From NCBI GenBank assembly GCA_948099385.1, contig CANUEZ040000114.1, forward strand, positions 186,001 to 250,000: 64,000 nucleotides of DNA, written 5' to 3'. The notes under the pieces are model-generated. The model was not told the DNA's origin. It did not search any database and saw only the letters and a list, made by a program, of their open reading frames with translations. Of the stretch, positions 36,135-46,748 are shown piece after piece (positions within the stretch are counted from its first letter, which is position 1; the number at the start of each line of letters is the position of its first letter). Origin of the DNA: Fasciola hepatica. Taxonomy: Eukaryota; Platyhelminthes; Trematoda; Plagiorchiida; Fasciolidae. Made by a program: the position numbers and the translations under genes.

Positions 36135-37340
36135 CTACGCGTTACACTTTCTTCGATCCGAAAAAGAAGAAAGCTCCAAGTCGGAATGGTCTCTACTGGA
36201 TGACAACGAATCTGAATTCCTTAGTATGCGGTCTAATTCACGTAAGGTTTTTGCAACTACGTTTGACTGGATTAATCCTGGTCTTACTTGATACCGAACA
36301 TCTCTCAATCCCTTTTGTAGTAAAGATAGCGGTTTACTGATTAGGCTGAAATACATCGACTTGAGCGTACGCATACAAACTCCTTCAATTGTCGGTGTTT
36401 GATGCAACTCCGATGATTGGAACTGTGGTCGAATTTGTGTTGCGGGAATCTGTTTACGACTGTTAATACTTGATCGATTTAGAATGTCCATAGAGTTGGC
36501 AGGCAAATGCTGGGTCATTTCGGACGCATGCATACCAATGGTTGGTCCGTGATGGATAAGACTTCGTGCCAGGAACTCGGCGTTCACACACCTCCATCTT
36601 TCAACCCAACTGTTGAAATCCTCACGATCCATCAGACCGGCAGATTGATCGTGGAACAAAGTTCTCACTTTGGGTTTGGAACAGAACTGATCAAATTTGT
36701 CCTCATTATCGATGTGCGAATTCACACAATTAGATTGGGCCTTACAAGTGGTCAGGTGTTTATCTCTCATCTCACTTATGCACTGAGTGGATGCATGTGC
36801 TTGTCCACTTCGATTGTGCAACCGCTGCAACAGGTGATTCATGTTCGGATCTCGAATGGACGAATGCAATGAGCAGAGAAACAGACACGTTGTTTGCCAA
36901 ATTCGCACACGTTCTAACACGTAATCTGTTCGCACGTATGATTGACTCAAACTTTCGATCAGCGAACGGAACGTGTCCGATTCCTGTGTGCTTGTGATCA
37001 ATGTATGGTGACGTAATGTCTGGGCCAAAACGTTCAACCAATCGGACCAGGGTTGAAATTTGTTTGACGACAAGTGCACAAAGGCCGAACCTGTTTCAGT
37101 AATCCTGATGTTGGCTAGAGTGGGAAATTTCAATGAGGTTTTTCCCTCGGGTAGGGAACAATGTAGCAAATTGTTTTGTAACTGTTCTATCAACTGATAA
37201 CACAATGCACCACTCTCGTGAACATACAATGGACGACGTAAAGGAAATTGGGCTAATAATTCTGCTAATGTGACTGTCGGTGATTTATTCTGAGGTGTTT
37301 CTTGTAGTGATCTTGCAATGGTTGAGCCACTGTGTTTCAT
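36135..37340 (-). CDS. Hypothetical protein, 401 codons, possible Spire-like (KIND and WH2) actin nucleator
   Basis: The longest intact ORF outside transposons, ATG at 37338-37340 and stop TAG at 36135-36137. Residues about 23-75 ('VTLAELLAQF', 'ALCYQLIEQL', 'ITETGSAFVHL') resemble the KIND domain of Spire ('AVCYQC...L', 'DGAV.L'). Two later segments resemble Spire WH2 actin-binding helices: 'FNSWVERWRCVNAEF' (around residue 245) and 'LLQKGLRDVRYQVRPGL' (around 345). In Spire, KIND binds formins and WH2 repeats bind actin monomers. The match is weak and by eye. 'AG' lies just before the ATG, so this may be an internal exon. The C-terminus ends in a Ser- and Asp-rich tail. No transposon motif was seen. 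Confidence 0.5.
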   Translation of the reverse strand: MKHSGSTIARSLQETPQNKSPTVTLAELLAQFPLRRPLYVHESGALCYQLIEQLQNNLLHCSLPEGKTSLKFPTLANIRITETGSAFVHLSSNKFQPWSDWLNVLAQTLRHHTLITSTQESDTFRSLIESLSQSYVRTDYVLERVRIWQTTCLFLCSLHSSIRDPNMNHLLQRLHNRSGQAHASTQCISEMRDKHLTTCKAQSNCVNSHIDNEDKFDQFCSKPKVRTLFHDQSAGLMDREDFNSWVERWRCVNAEFLARSLIHHGPTIGMHASEMTQHLPANSMDILNRSSINSRKQIPATQIRPQFQSSELHQTPTIEGVCMRTLKSMYFSLISKPLSLLQKGLRDVRYQVRPGLIQSNVVAKTLRELDRILRNSDSLSSSRDHSDLELSSFSDRRKCNA

Positions 37341-38332
37341 CTAATAATCATTAGCACTCACGTCACATGACTTCGAGACCAGTAGTGATAATTCGAGTGT
37401 CCGATATTCTCCAGTGTGCGGATAAGTGCTTTTGAACTGCAGTATTTCAGTAGTTGGATAGTTTACGCATTCTATTTTTTCACATTGTTCCTCATTGAGG
37501 TCATCGATTTTTTGTTTGAAGGATCAGCTGATTTTGGACACATGATTGCATCAGCCGATGAACAGCCATATGATATGACCTTCATTTACTCGACCTAATA
37601 TGAACCTAATCCACCAATTGCATGGGAGCTGGATTTGTGTATTCCAGGAGCATTTTCTGTCCTGGGTAAATAGTTATCATTTATCAACTCTCTCTGTAGC
37701 TGTTTGCTGGTCGATTTTCCGCTGGCTGGAGAAGGAGCCTCTTGGATCAGGAGTGCCTACTAAGTTACCAAATAAGATAGACGGTGGTCATGCGATCATT
37801 GTGGGGAGCTTTTGACCTTCCAGTTTTGAATACTGCTGCTATCGGTTACTTTAATCTGCTTGGAATACATATGGTAACATTTCTGTAAAATGAATAGAAA
37901 AACTAAAGCTCTGCTATTCGATAACTAGGTGAATGCGCTAAGGTTACTCTACGAACACTTTCTCTGATCGACTGACAACTAAAAGGAAAAATCACGAATT
38001 TGCTGTAAGATCCAGTTGCTACAATAATTCCAACCCAAACAATCACAATGGGGTTACCCAATTAAAAGATGCCAAAGTATGAAACAACTCATCATGTCGT
38101 TTCCGGAACAGTAACGCGACGGGCACATCACATGTGAATGTCCGAGCCCAGTTGCATTGCGTGAGCACCGTGAACGGTTTTGTGACCTTGAGCAGAATTG
38201 ATTGCGCCGCAAATGTTTAGTTACTGCTTCCTAGGCCGTGGTCGCTAAATGAACCAGAGTGACTCTTGAAAGACCGAAAAAGTAGAATAAAGATCCGGAT
38301 AACAACTGCCTCTATAAAATTATTATGAAAGC
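37341..38332. other. No gene recognised
   Basis: Contains frames of 60-71 codons without motif. Upstream exons of the 36135-37340 ORF could lie here. Confidence 0.4.
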
Positions 38333-39169
38333 TGGACTCGAATGCGTGCATGGAACAACCTATGCCGGAAGGATGGTGGAACTTTTCCACAGTCGTGTTG
38401 CAAAACGCAATTACTCCCTGTACTTGCTTTACTCATGTGTGGTTCCGTAGGTGCTGGTCTTCGAATTTAAATGAACGCTCTTTTGGATAACTATAGTTAG
38501 AATATCAAGCTATATTTGATTCAGTAGATTTCAGCATGATTTACCGATCTGTCAGTTCACGTCGGTTGTTATTCAAATTTCATACTAATTATTATCATTG
38601 CAATTATTATTACTGTTATTCGCTTCTCTTTTACATTTCAAGAAGGGTGTCGCGACATATTAGAGGCTGGAATTCGGTGAGTGACTGACGGTGGTTGCAG
38701 AATTTAAACTCGGAACAGAGGGGTCTAACGTTTCTGTGATCGATAGGGTCCGCACTCATCTGTACGCTCCGGTTAAAACACAATGCGTCATTCAATATCA
38801 GCGCCCGGCTCACCATGGAAAACCACACAAGCACTTTCCGGGCCGTTACATTACGCTTAGCAGGAATCGTCAGCCGCCAGGCGTATTCACGGAGCCCCAC
38901 CTAGAACTAGAACCCGGGGTACGTGATGTGGACACACATGTTGCCATTAGACGATCCCAGCTGGCTCTCAGTAGTTTGCTATGGGTTCATCATGTGTGAT
39001 ATGGCGTTTTTCCGTTACCCAGAATGTACAGTAATCACCGGTCTCGCGCCACGTGAACGAGCCCCCGATGATGAATGTATTCTCTGTGGTAGATGTGAAC
39101 GATTTTCATGGTTAGCTGTGCGTTCCTTTTGTCTAATGAATCAAGATATGAAAAGTTTAGCTTCTCACG
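38333..39169 (+). repeat. Inverted duplication A, left arm (837 bp)
   Basis: Its reverse complement is 41815-42651, nearly identical with no net indel (paired coordinates sum to 80984). It contains, on the minus strand, a tRNA-derived SINE head and tail. The spacer between the arms is 2,645 bp. Confidence 0.9.
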
Positions 39170-39322
39170 AGAGCGGAGATGGTCTTGACAAACGAACTCC
39201 CTGTTTTCAAACAGCCTTCACTGCCGTTGTAATGTCCATGCATTTGTAATCAGGATTCACGCCAACGGTTTTCTGTTCAATGAACCTTTGCATTTTTTGT
39301 TTGTCAAGGCCATCTCCGCTCT
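39170..39322. mobile_element. 153-bp MITE-like element with 24-bp inverted ends
   Basis: Begins AGAGCGGAGATGG(T)CTTGACA and ends with its reverse complement (TGTCAAGGCCATCTCCGCTCT), with one mismatch in about 24 bp. No coding capacity. It sits directly at the inner edge of left arm A and is absent beside right arm A. No clear target duplication was seen. Confidence 0.7.
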
Positions 39323-40326
39323 ATTCTTTTCACCCCTCCCTTCGTGTCCTACGACTTGAACTGCCATTCCACACTGTCAGCGACCGCTGGTCATGATTGG
39401 TCATTCATTCCCACCAGTCCCATACAATTGCCTGCCTCGTTGTTCGACTTTGCCCTCAACCCTGCCTTGATGTGCTTGTGACTCCTTTTGACGGGTGATT
39501 TGACCTCCATTGAGTGATGTGCACATTGTGGCCGGATTGTCCACAAATTGAAGTATGTATTCGCTGCAGCTTGGATGCTATCCTTTACAGTACACGGAGT
39601 TTACTTACTTCGCGTTCTCTGACTAGATATTCGGGATTCGTTTTCTAAGAGTCACTCAACCACTGGACCAGAGTCCGTTATAGAATCCTGTGATTAAATT
39701 CCTCTCATTGTTGACTTAAATAAAAAAGGGGCTTTAGAAACAACTGTCACAGCTTGGAGGAATATATCATCAGGTCGTATTTACCAAGTCCCACTTAAGG
39801 TTCAACATCCGGCGGGCTTGGTTCTGAGTTTCATAAGTCATTAGCAGAACATGATTTACGTTTCGACGTCAACAGGACACTCACCCGTCACCGAGGTGGT
39901 CAGTGTAAGTCGTAACAGACGGCATCTGACTCTATGTACGACAAGATGTTGACAGTCACAGCAGAGCTTCTGAGGTGATGAGCAACGAATCGATCGTGAA
40001 CGGTGAATCAACAAACTTGAGAATGTAATACGGAGAATTGACTTCATCGTCTCTATGTTATATCATATCTGAAGTTGTTTTTTAAGTTAGGGATGGGCAT
40101 TTACTTAGGCCGAAGGACTAAACCATACGCCACTGGCCATATCAACAACACGAGGGAGATTCGGAGTTGCGGAAGTGGAAAGACAACTGCACAAAAATTG
40201 TTGTGCAGAGTTGCTACCAAATTTATCGTATCACAAATACACGAATACGAAAACCGAGACAACGGAAAATCGATAACACGCAATACCAGCTGTCTCATAC
40301 ATGAACTTAGGCTTACGATGTTGAAC
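39323..40326. other. No gene recognised; weak tRNA-like motif at 39630-39690
   Basis: On the minus strand, 'CTGGTCCAGTGGTTGAGTGACTC' (23 bases, abbreviated in meaning: a box-A-like phrase) precedes 'ACGAATCCCG'. It resembles a decayed SINE head. The rest is featureless. Confidence 0.35.
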
Positions 40327-40482
40327 AGCGGTGGCTAAGCAGTCATTAAGGGGGACTTTAGGCCCTTCAGTTCCGAGTCCGAATCCATTCGCCGCCAGTC
40401 ATTCCAACGGGTAGCTTCTAATTGGCCGCGACCCCCTTCCTTAAACAGTACCATTATCATATAATAAAAGGAAGCAAAGAAA
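40327..40482 (+). mobile_element. SINE family F1, copy 1
   Basis: Shares block order with 54907-55060: 'ggtcattnnggngga-ttta', then a B-box-like 'gagtccgaatcca', 'cgcc', 'ggccgcgaccc', and an A-rich tail 'taataaaa'. The B-box resemblance points to a tRNA-derived Pol III head. Confidence 0.65.
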
Positions 40483-40487
40483 TAATA

Positions 40488-40668
40488 CTTTGCTTGGCTG
40501 ATTACTCTTCGGACTCCACCTTTCCTGCGCAAACCTCAGGTCGTACGACCATCCTTGCAGCCGGAAGCACCAGGCTCGAGTTTCGCACATCGGTGGTGCA
40601 TTTCCTCGGCCGCGCCCAGGATTTGAACCTGGGCCTTTTCACTGATCCTACACACTACTCACAGGTAT
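40488..40668 (-). mobile_element. SINE family F2, copy 1 (minus strand)
   Basis: The reverse complement matches 40876-41075: 'aaggcccaggttcaaatcct' with 'gggcgcggccgaggaaatgca', then 'ctggtgcttccgg', 'tgcaaggatgg', and a 3' end 'cagccaagcaaagta'. The B box is GGTTCAAATCC. The 5' end is truncated before the A box. Confidence 0.7.
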
Positions 40669-40875
40669 TTGTGAGGTATATACGAATATCAAACTTGGAG
40701 AAAGAAACGGGTACAATGGCCCGCTCCTGCGAAGAAGGCCGGATTGGGTGGGAGGGATTAGCTTGAAGTTAAAATCGTCGATGGCCGTGTCCCTCTGTGA
40801 AGTTGTCAGGCACAGCTGGCTGACATAGAGGACGAAATCTGAACAAACTTAACTCGCTACTCCGAATTAGCCCAA

Positions 40876-41075
40876 ACGGGAGCGGGATTGCGCAGTGGTA
40901 ATACGCCCTCCTGATGAAAAGGCCCAGGTTCAAAACCTGGGCGCGGCCGAGGAAATGCACTACTGATGAGAGAGACTCGAGTCTGGTGCTTCCGGTTGCA
41001 AGGATGGTAAGATAACCTGAGGTTCGTGCTTAAAAGATGAAGTCCCAAGGGCAGTCAGCCAAGCAAAGTATCATC
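40876..41075 (+). mobile_element. SINE family F2, copy 2
   Basis: A tRNA-like head: A box 'TTGCGCAGTGGTAATACG' near 40885 and B box GGTTCAAAACC near 40928. The unique body is shared with copy 1. Together they form an inverted pair about 200 bp apart. Confidence 0.75.
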
Positions 41076-41814
41076 TAACTCAAACAATACTCGCAAGTAT
41101 TTGTGAGATATATGATTAAGAGAAATAAATTAGTAACAAATGGATCACCTGAATCATCGGTTAGATGACCCATGGTCCAATGGGTAGGGGACTACTGGGG
41201 GTTCGGAACAGTCACACGGCTCTGGTGACCAGAGACACCAAGTGAACGATTACGGCTTCAAAGAGTTGCTTGTGAAGGCATCAAAGGCGGCTCGTCAATA
41301 CCAAGTAAAAACACGATAGTAGTAGCAATCCGTCTGTGGTGAAAAGCGATTTGCTAGGTTAATTCAGTTACTCTGGTCTCAATCCAAGACAGGACTTCTA
41401 GTTAAGTTTGGCCGCCACCGTAACTCTCCCGTAGAGAGCGGCTATGGATCATCCTCAGCACACTCCGATTATTTGTTGATCTTTACCTAATTACAATCCT
41501 TCTGCGAAGAGAGGGGACTGAAACTGACCGCGAATATCACTCACCAACACATTTTCCTACCAACTATAAGTGACTACATTAGCCAGATAGTAACCCTGAT
41601 ATAGCCGAACTTGGTCGTTATAGTTAATTGTCTACGTGCATCAATATATTCATTCAGTGAAATTGTATTTCTATATTGTTGTATTTCTTATCTTATTTAT
41701 CTTAATAATATTAAACTTTATTATACTATAACATATATATATATATATCATTATATTATGACTATACTGTTGATAATAGAGATGGGCCAGTCGAGTTGCT
41801 TGATCAGCTTCAGC
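41076..41814. other. No gene recognised
   Basis: 'actcgcaagtatttgtgag' at 41088 repeats 40667 ('actcacaggtatttgtgag'), just outside both F2 copies. A short AT run is at 41732-41749. Confidence 0.4.
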
Positions 41815-42651
41815 CGTGAGAAGCTAAACTTTTCATATCTTGATTCATTAGACAAAAGGAACGCTCAGCTAACCATGCAAATCGTTCACATCTATCACAG
41901 AGAATACATTCATCATCGGGGGCTCGTTCACGTGGCGCGAGACCGGTGATTACTGTACATTCTGGGTAACGGAAAAACGCTATATCACACATGATGAACC
42001 CATAGCAAACTACTGAGAGCCAGCTGGGATCGTCTAATGGCAACATGTGTGTCCACATCACGTACCCCGGGTTCTAGTTCTAGGTGGGGCTCCGTGAATA
42101 CGCCTGGCGGCTGACGATTCCTGCTAAGCGTAATGTAACGGCCCGGAAAGTGCTTGTGTGGTTTTCCATGGTGAGCCGGGCGCTGATATTGAATGACGCA
42201 TTGTGTTTTAACCGGAGCGTACAGATGAGTGCGGACCCTATCGATCACAGAAACGTTAGACCCCTCTGTTCCGAGTTCAAATCCTGCAACCACCGTCAGT
42301 CACTCACCGAATTCCAGCCTCTAATAAGTCGCGACACCCTTCTTGAAATGTAAAAGAGAAGCGAATAACAGTAATAATAATTGCAATGATAATAATTAGT
42401 ATGAAATTTGAATAACAACCGACGTGAACTGACAGATCGGTAAATCATGCTGAAATCTACTGAATCAAATATAGCTTGATATTCTAACTATGGTTATCCA
42501 AAAGAGCGTTCATTTAAATTCGAAGACCAGCACCTACGGAACCACACATGAGTAAAGCAAGTACAGGGAGTAATTGCGTTTTGCAACACGACTGTGGAAA
42601 TGTTCCACCATCCTTTCGGCATAGGTTGTTCCATGCACGCATTCGAATCCA
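41815..42651 (-). repeat. Inverted duplication A, right arm (837 bp)
   Basis: Reverse complement of 38333-39169. On the plus strand it contains a family F3 SINE (about 41997-42200: 'GAGAGCCAGCTGGGATCG' head, B-box-like 'GGGTTCTAGTTCTAG', body 'acggcccggaaagtgctt') and the 3' two-thirds of a family F1 SINE (about 42200-42380: B box 'GAGTTCAAATCC', 'gtcgcgaca'). It ends exactly where duplication B begins. Confidence 0.9.
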
Positions 42652-42719
42652 TGTGGGTTAGACACAGCGAACCTCAGGAATGACAACATTTTGATCGCCA
42701 GTTGATACTACTGGAATCA

Positions 42720-43490
42720 GAAGTTGGGAGGATCTCTTAGACCCCGACCACGATGTCTAATGGTCCTTACATGGCGAAAGCCACTAAATAATTTCTCTTC
42801 ATACCTTTCTCCCATGTCATGGACTGGTCACTCTTACTTCTCTTCCAACCATTACCCGCCTCAGAGAACAGTGCGCGCCGAGGAATCCTGCCAGGAGATA
42901 TACACAACAAATAACCCAACCATCCTAGCCTGGTGAGCTAAGTGTTTCATCTGATGATTTGATCCGTGAACCCAAGACTCTCCGTCAAATCTCAGCATTG
43001 CTCATAAGGTATTCCCACCACATCCGAGCGATTCTACGAATAAATCGCTGTTCAAATACCGGCAATCTTCGTATATCCTCCACCTGGAGCGGCCACATCT
43101 TCGAACCATACAAAAGCACTGACCTCACTACTACAGCGTACACTTGATCCTTGATAGATAAACGAATGTGATGTTGACGCCACAGGTGACAGGTTGGCAA
43201 AGGCCAAACGAGCATTCTGTATGCGCAAAGACACCTCATCCGATATCCGACGTCCGAGTGAAATGCAGCTGCCCAGATAAGAGAACTTATCCACCAGGTC
43301 TATAGTTTTTCCAAATACTGAAAGGTTTGGTGTTGGACCAACCCAATCCTGCAATATCATCTTGCACTTTGAAGATGCAAAACATATACCGAACATTGCT
43401 ACGCAGTTTGTCCACCTGTCTATAAATGCTTGCAACTTACCTGTATCTTCACTTAGTAAATCTACGTCGTCCGTATACTCAGGGTCTCAT
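42720..43490 (-). pseudogene. RTE-like LINE 3' part (copy in left arm B)
   Basis: Mirror image of 47938-48708. The minus-strand reading has the catalytic motif Tyr-Thr-Asp-Asp (43466-43477), 'FASSKCKMILQDWVG', 'FSYLGSCISLGRRISDEV', and 'VRSVLLYGSKMW' followed by 'FEQRFIRRIARMWWEY'. It is frame-broken between these blocks. Confidence 0.75.
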
Positions 43491-44084
43491 ACCTTTGCAT
43501 CCGGGAGAATTCCGTACCACCACACGAACTTGGGAAACCAGTTCATCATTGAACGGAAAGGCACAGCGGGAACGGAGGATGCGCGAAAGATGACGGGTTA
43601 GGAACCATGTTATTAGGAAGCAACGCGACAATATAAGACTAACATCGGGCACATGCACAAGTTGAAGATAAACAACAGAAAGAAGGTTAGAAAATGTGAC
43701 AGTGAGAGTGGATAAACGAATAAACATATGGAGGTAGAGGCTGGTCGGATACACGTGCGAGCCACTTGATCTAGTTTATTGAGTCAAAAACACACGCAAC
43801 TGTTCTTATTAATTCATTTTATAGATTTGATTGTATTGGTTTGAGAATGAAGTCTTCGAAAACGTATGTTCGCCTACAATTCGTGTTCCAAATACAATCG
43901 GTGGTAACAATATTGGAGGTGGTCTGCAGGGGTAGGTAGAAAGGTATAGGTGGAGATTTGATCCAGAATGGGAATTTCAATAAGTAAATTGAGGATCGGA
44001 AGGAGTTCCTCAATTTGACGTTGGTTACTGCCCAGAATCAGTAATGAAATGCTACTACATCATTTAGATTTGAGGTGAGACAAA

Positions 44085-44260
44085 CTTTTGGGAGCCATCC
44101 TGGATAGCCTATTGGTCACTTTGGTGACCACGAATCCCCTGGTTCAGTTCCTAGCTGAAGTTCGATGGATGTGCACTACAAGTGATGATTCCTAATAACT
44201 GTGATGGAACGGTCCGAAAAGTACTTCCGTGGTTTTTCATGGTGGGTTGTTGAATTTTTT
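44085..44260 (+). mobile_element. SINE family F3, copy in left arm B
   Basis: tRNA-like head 'GGGAGCCATCCTGGATAG', B-box-like GGTTCAGTTCC, then 'acggtccgaaaagtacttcc' and 'gtggtttttcatggtg', homologous to 42100-42180 in arm A. The mirror copy is at 47168-47343. Confidence 0.6.
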
Positions 44261-45827
44261 GTTAAAGAAGGAAATGAGGCCGATGTTTCTATGGTTTGCC
44301 ATTCAAGAAGGAGAAGTTTTTGACTCCACAAGATGGATTAATCTGTAACCAGATAAATCTCACTAATGCGTAAATTAGGCCAGAAAAATATCCCCGAGGA
44401 TGAAGAGTTGTGTTTATGGATACTGTTCCTTGTGTCGAAGTTTTTGGATGAGCCGCAAACCCTACAGATGAGAACAAGCAACACTCGACCGAAAAGTCAG
44501 TTGACCCACTAAAAACACGATGGTGAACAAGTCAGCTCTCGTTCATCGCTAAGCCAAGTAGCTAGTATGTCGTCGTCAGCGATCGAAACGCGACAAGACT
44601 GGTCGGCCGTAGATGGCAAACCGTGCAAAACTTCGAGCATGATGTGGTAGAAGACACGTTACTCTAGCATCAAGAACTCGTGTAAATGAAAAAGCCTCAC
44701 TTGTCATTACACGTAGTCGTACCTTCTTGCCGATAATCACTGATTGTATGAATCCGGTGGATCCCCACACAGCAAAAATAATAAAGTACAATTTTCTGGC
44801 TCTTAATATATTTCATGCATTTTATAGACTGTCCATTTTCAAGGCTGATGTAGCTTTTGGTGAGTGGAATATGTTTACTTAGCAAAGTTGACATAACCAA
44901 TCTGACTGCGGGTTTGGACCTAGTTATTGTATTGTGTCCAATACGCGGCACACTGTGAAGAATCTAATATTCGCATATTATTAACAATTGTTAGCTTCCT
45001 GGCACTAATCTTATTCAAGCCATCAAACCGGTATGATAATTACTTTGGATAGTTCTGGAAGAGTGCACTGTAACTACGATTGTTGAATGCACGGTCATTG
45101 GTGGTTAACTCAACCTTGGACACAATTCACGTGGCCTTCCGGCTGAGGACGTCTCTGATAGTTACGGTCAGGTATCAGTTCAATTAACTGGATAGAATGT
45201 AGGGCATGTTGGCAAAAAATTTTAAGTGAATTGTAATAAAATCGTGATAAAATCACACAATCTTTTTGGTGGCGTAGTCGCTGAGATTTCTGGTTGACAA
45301 CATCAATCTGTATCCTTTTAATTTCGATCATAAAGGTAAAAGTATGGGATATGTGAATATACGGATTTCGTTCCTAAAGAATACCACACGTCGCGAGTCA
45401 AAAAACATTGACAAAGGAGCTGTTGTCTACCTCCATCCATCTCAGTATATTAGTGGCAGAGATCAGTATTCATATTATTACACCGGACAGGAGCACCATT
45501 TAATCATTCAAGAGCAAAACATCCTCAACAGTGGATTGACTGGGAAACGCGATCTGTTGATCAGGTGTGAGACGGTTTATCCGTTATCAGTTTTGATCCT
45601 CAAATGTATAAGCATCGTCACGGAAAAATTAGCCGGTTTATCAGACCCTATTTATGGACTTGTAGCTACGTCTAAGCGGTCAACAAACGCTATATCTGTT
45701 TTGCTATCATGATCCCTTCAGAACACGGAGAAAGACCGAAGTCAATGAATTATATTGTGGTTGCCACGGCATACATGACCCTTTTATTTGCAATGAACGA
45801 GCTCATGTTGGTTTTTATACCACCAAA

Positions 45828-46031
45828 GGTCCACTGGATCTGCGCAGGTAGTTTTATCAGAACACTTTTTAGTAAAAAAAATACCACCTTTGAATGTACA
45901 ATTTGCAAATTCCGATGTCATTTACCGTTTTCTGAAGCGGCCAACACTGTGCAATTTTTCTCACTGAAGTTCAGAAAAGTCAAAATCCTACTGCTACCTT
46001 TTTCAGTAGCAGTACTTGGAATTCGAATATC
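45828..46031 (+). repeat. 204-bp direct repeat with hairpin, copy 1
   Basis: Matches 49174-49377 with small indels. It contains a perfect 9-bp hairpin TACTGCTAC / GTAGCAGTA (45989-45997 and 46006-46014). Weak similarity continues to about 46065. Copy 2 precedes a gypsy LTR end, so both may be LTR pieces. Confidence 0.8.
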
Positions 46032-46399
46032 CAGGGATATCCCCCTACACGAGGAACGCACTATACATTTGGACGTCGGTAAAAAGAACGGTGCGCTGTA
46101 TCAAGAGATGTAATAAATATGGAAAAAGTAGGAAATATACAGGTACTTACAGGTCTGCGAAGCCTTGTTTGAACTCAATGGGAGCATCAGGTGCTGGGTT
46201 AGGCGTAGCGTACCGTAGTACGCCAGTTGAGACGCTAGATCAAACACCAGGGTTCAGTAGGCGACGATATTTGGTTCGTGTTTCTCATGTTCCCGTAATA
46301 GACTTTATTGGTGTGCTATGTTCACTGAGATGAGCGGTCATTAAAAGATGAGCAAGACAGGTTAGTCCATTACAATGGGGATATGTTTAAAAGCTCCAA

Positions 46400-46670
46400 A
46401 TGATGAACTGGACCATCGCGCATAAGTGCAATGGAAGGGGGATACCCATAGCCTCAAAGACCACTTCAGTATTGGGTATACCCGATCACCAGATTCTGAG
46501 GTTTGGAATGGGGAACCGCACAAGGTCCCAATAGGTCAAGCGTGATTAAGAGCGGCAGTGGACTACTGTCTACTACCTAAGTGATCGTCGGTGGCGGGAT
46601 TCTCATCTCTAACTTCCGAGGTTGTAAGTAAGCGCTACGAACCACTGGACCACCACTGGCCTCATGCAGG
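46400..46670 (-). mobile_element. Possible tRNA-derived SINE, third type of head
   Basis: On the minus strand, 'TGGTCCAGTGGTTCGTAGCG' resembles an A box region, and 'GATGAGAATCCCGCC' 45 bases on resembles a B box. No second full copy is present in this window. Confidence 0.35.
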
Positions 46671-46748
46671 GGATGCGAGGCCCTTCTGGTAGAGTGCGTG
46701 ATTCACCTACTCAATGATGATTGAAACTGATGTTGGTCGGGGTCCGAT

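Larger units (their letters stand above)
42651..44679 (+). repeat. Inverted duplication B, left arm (2,029 bp)
   Basis: Its reverse complement is 46749-48777. Every paired ORF coordinate sums to 91428, so there is no net indel over 2 kb, with only a handful of substitutions (two near 42867-42873). It contains an RTE-like LINE fragment and an F3 SINE. The spacer is 2,069 bp. Confidence 0.95.
44680..46748. other. Spacer of inverted duplication B
   Basis: Two open frames (45344-45712 and 45709-46113, plus strand) overlap by four bases. Neither has a recognised domain. The second runs through a block repeated at 49174-49377, so it is probably a repeat-derived frame. Unknown otherwise. Confidence 0.4.

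Noticed and set aside
38923..39249. 108-codon frame mirrored at 41810-42061 as a conserved gene
   Set aside because: Its duplication is explained by the inverted arms; it covers SINE-derived sequence and runs into the MITE-like element.
45344..46113. Two overlapping ORFs as an operon-like gene pair
   Set aside because: Eukaryotic context, no domain, and the second frame runs through a dispersed repeat.
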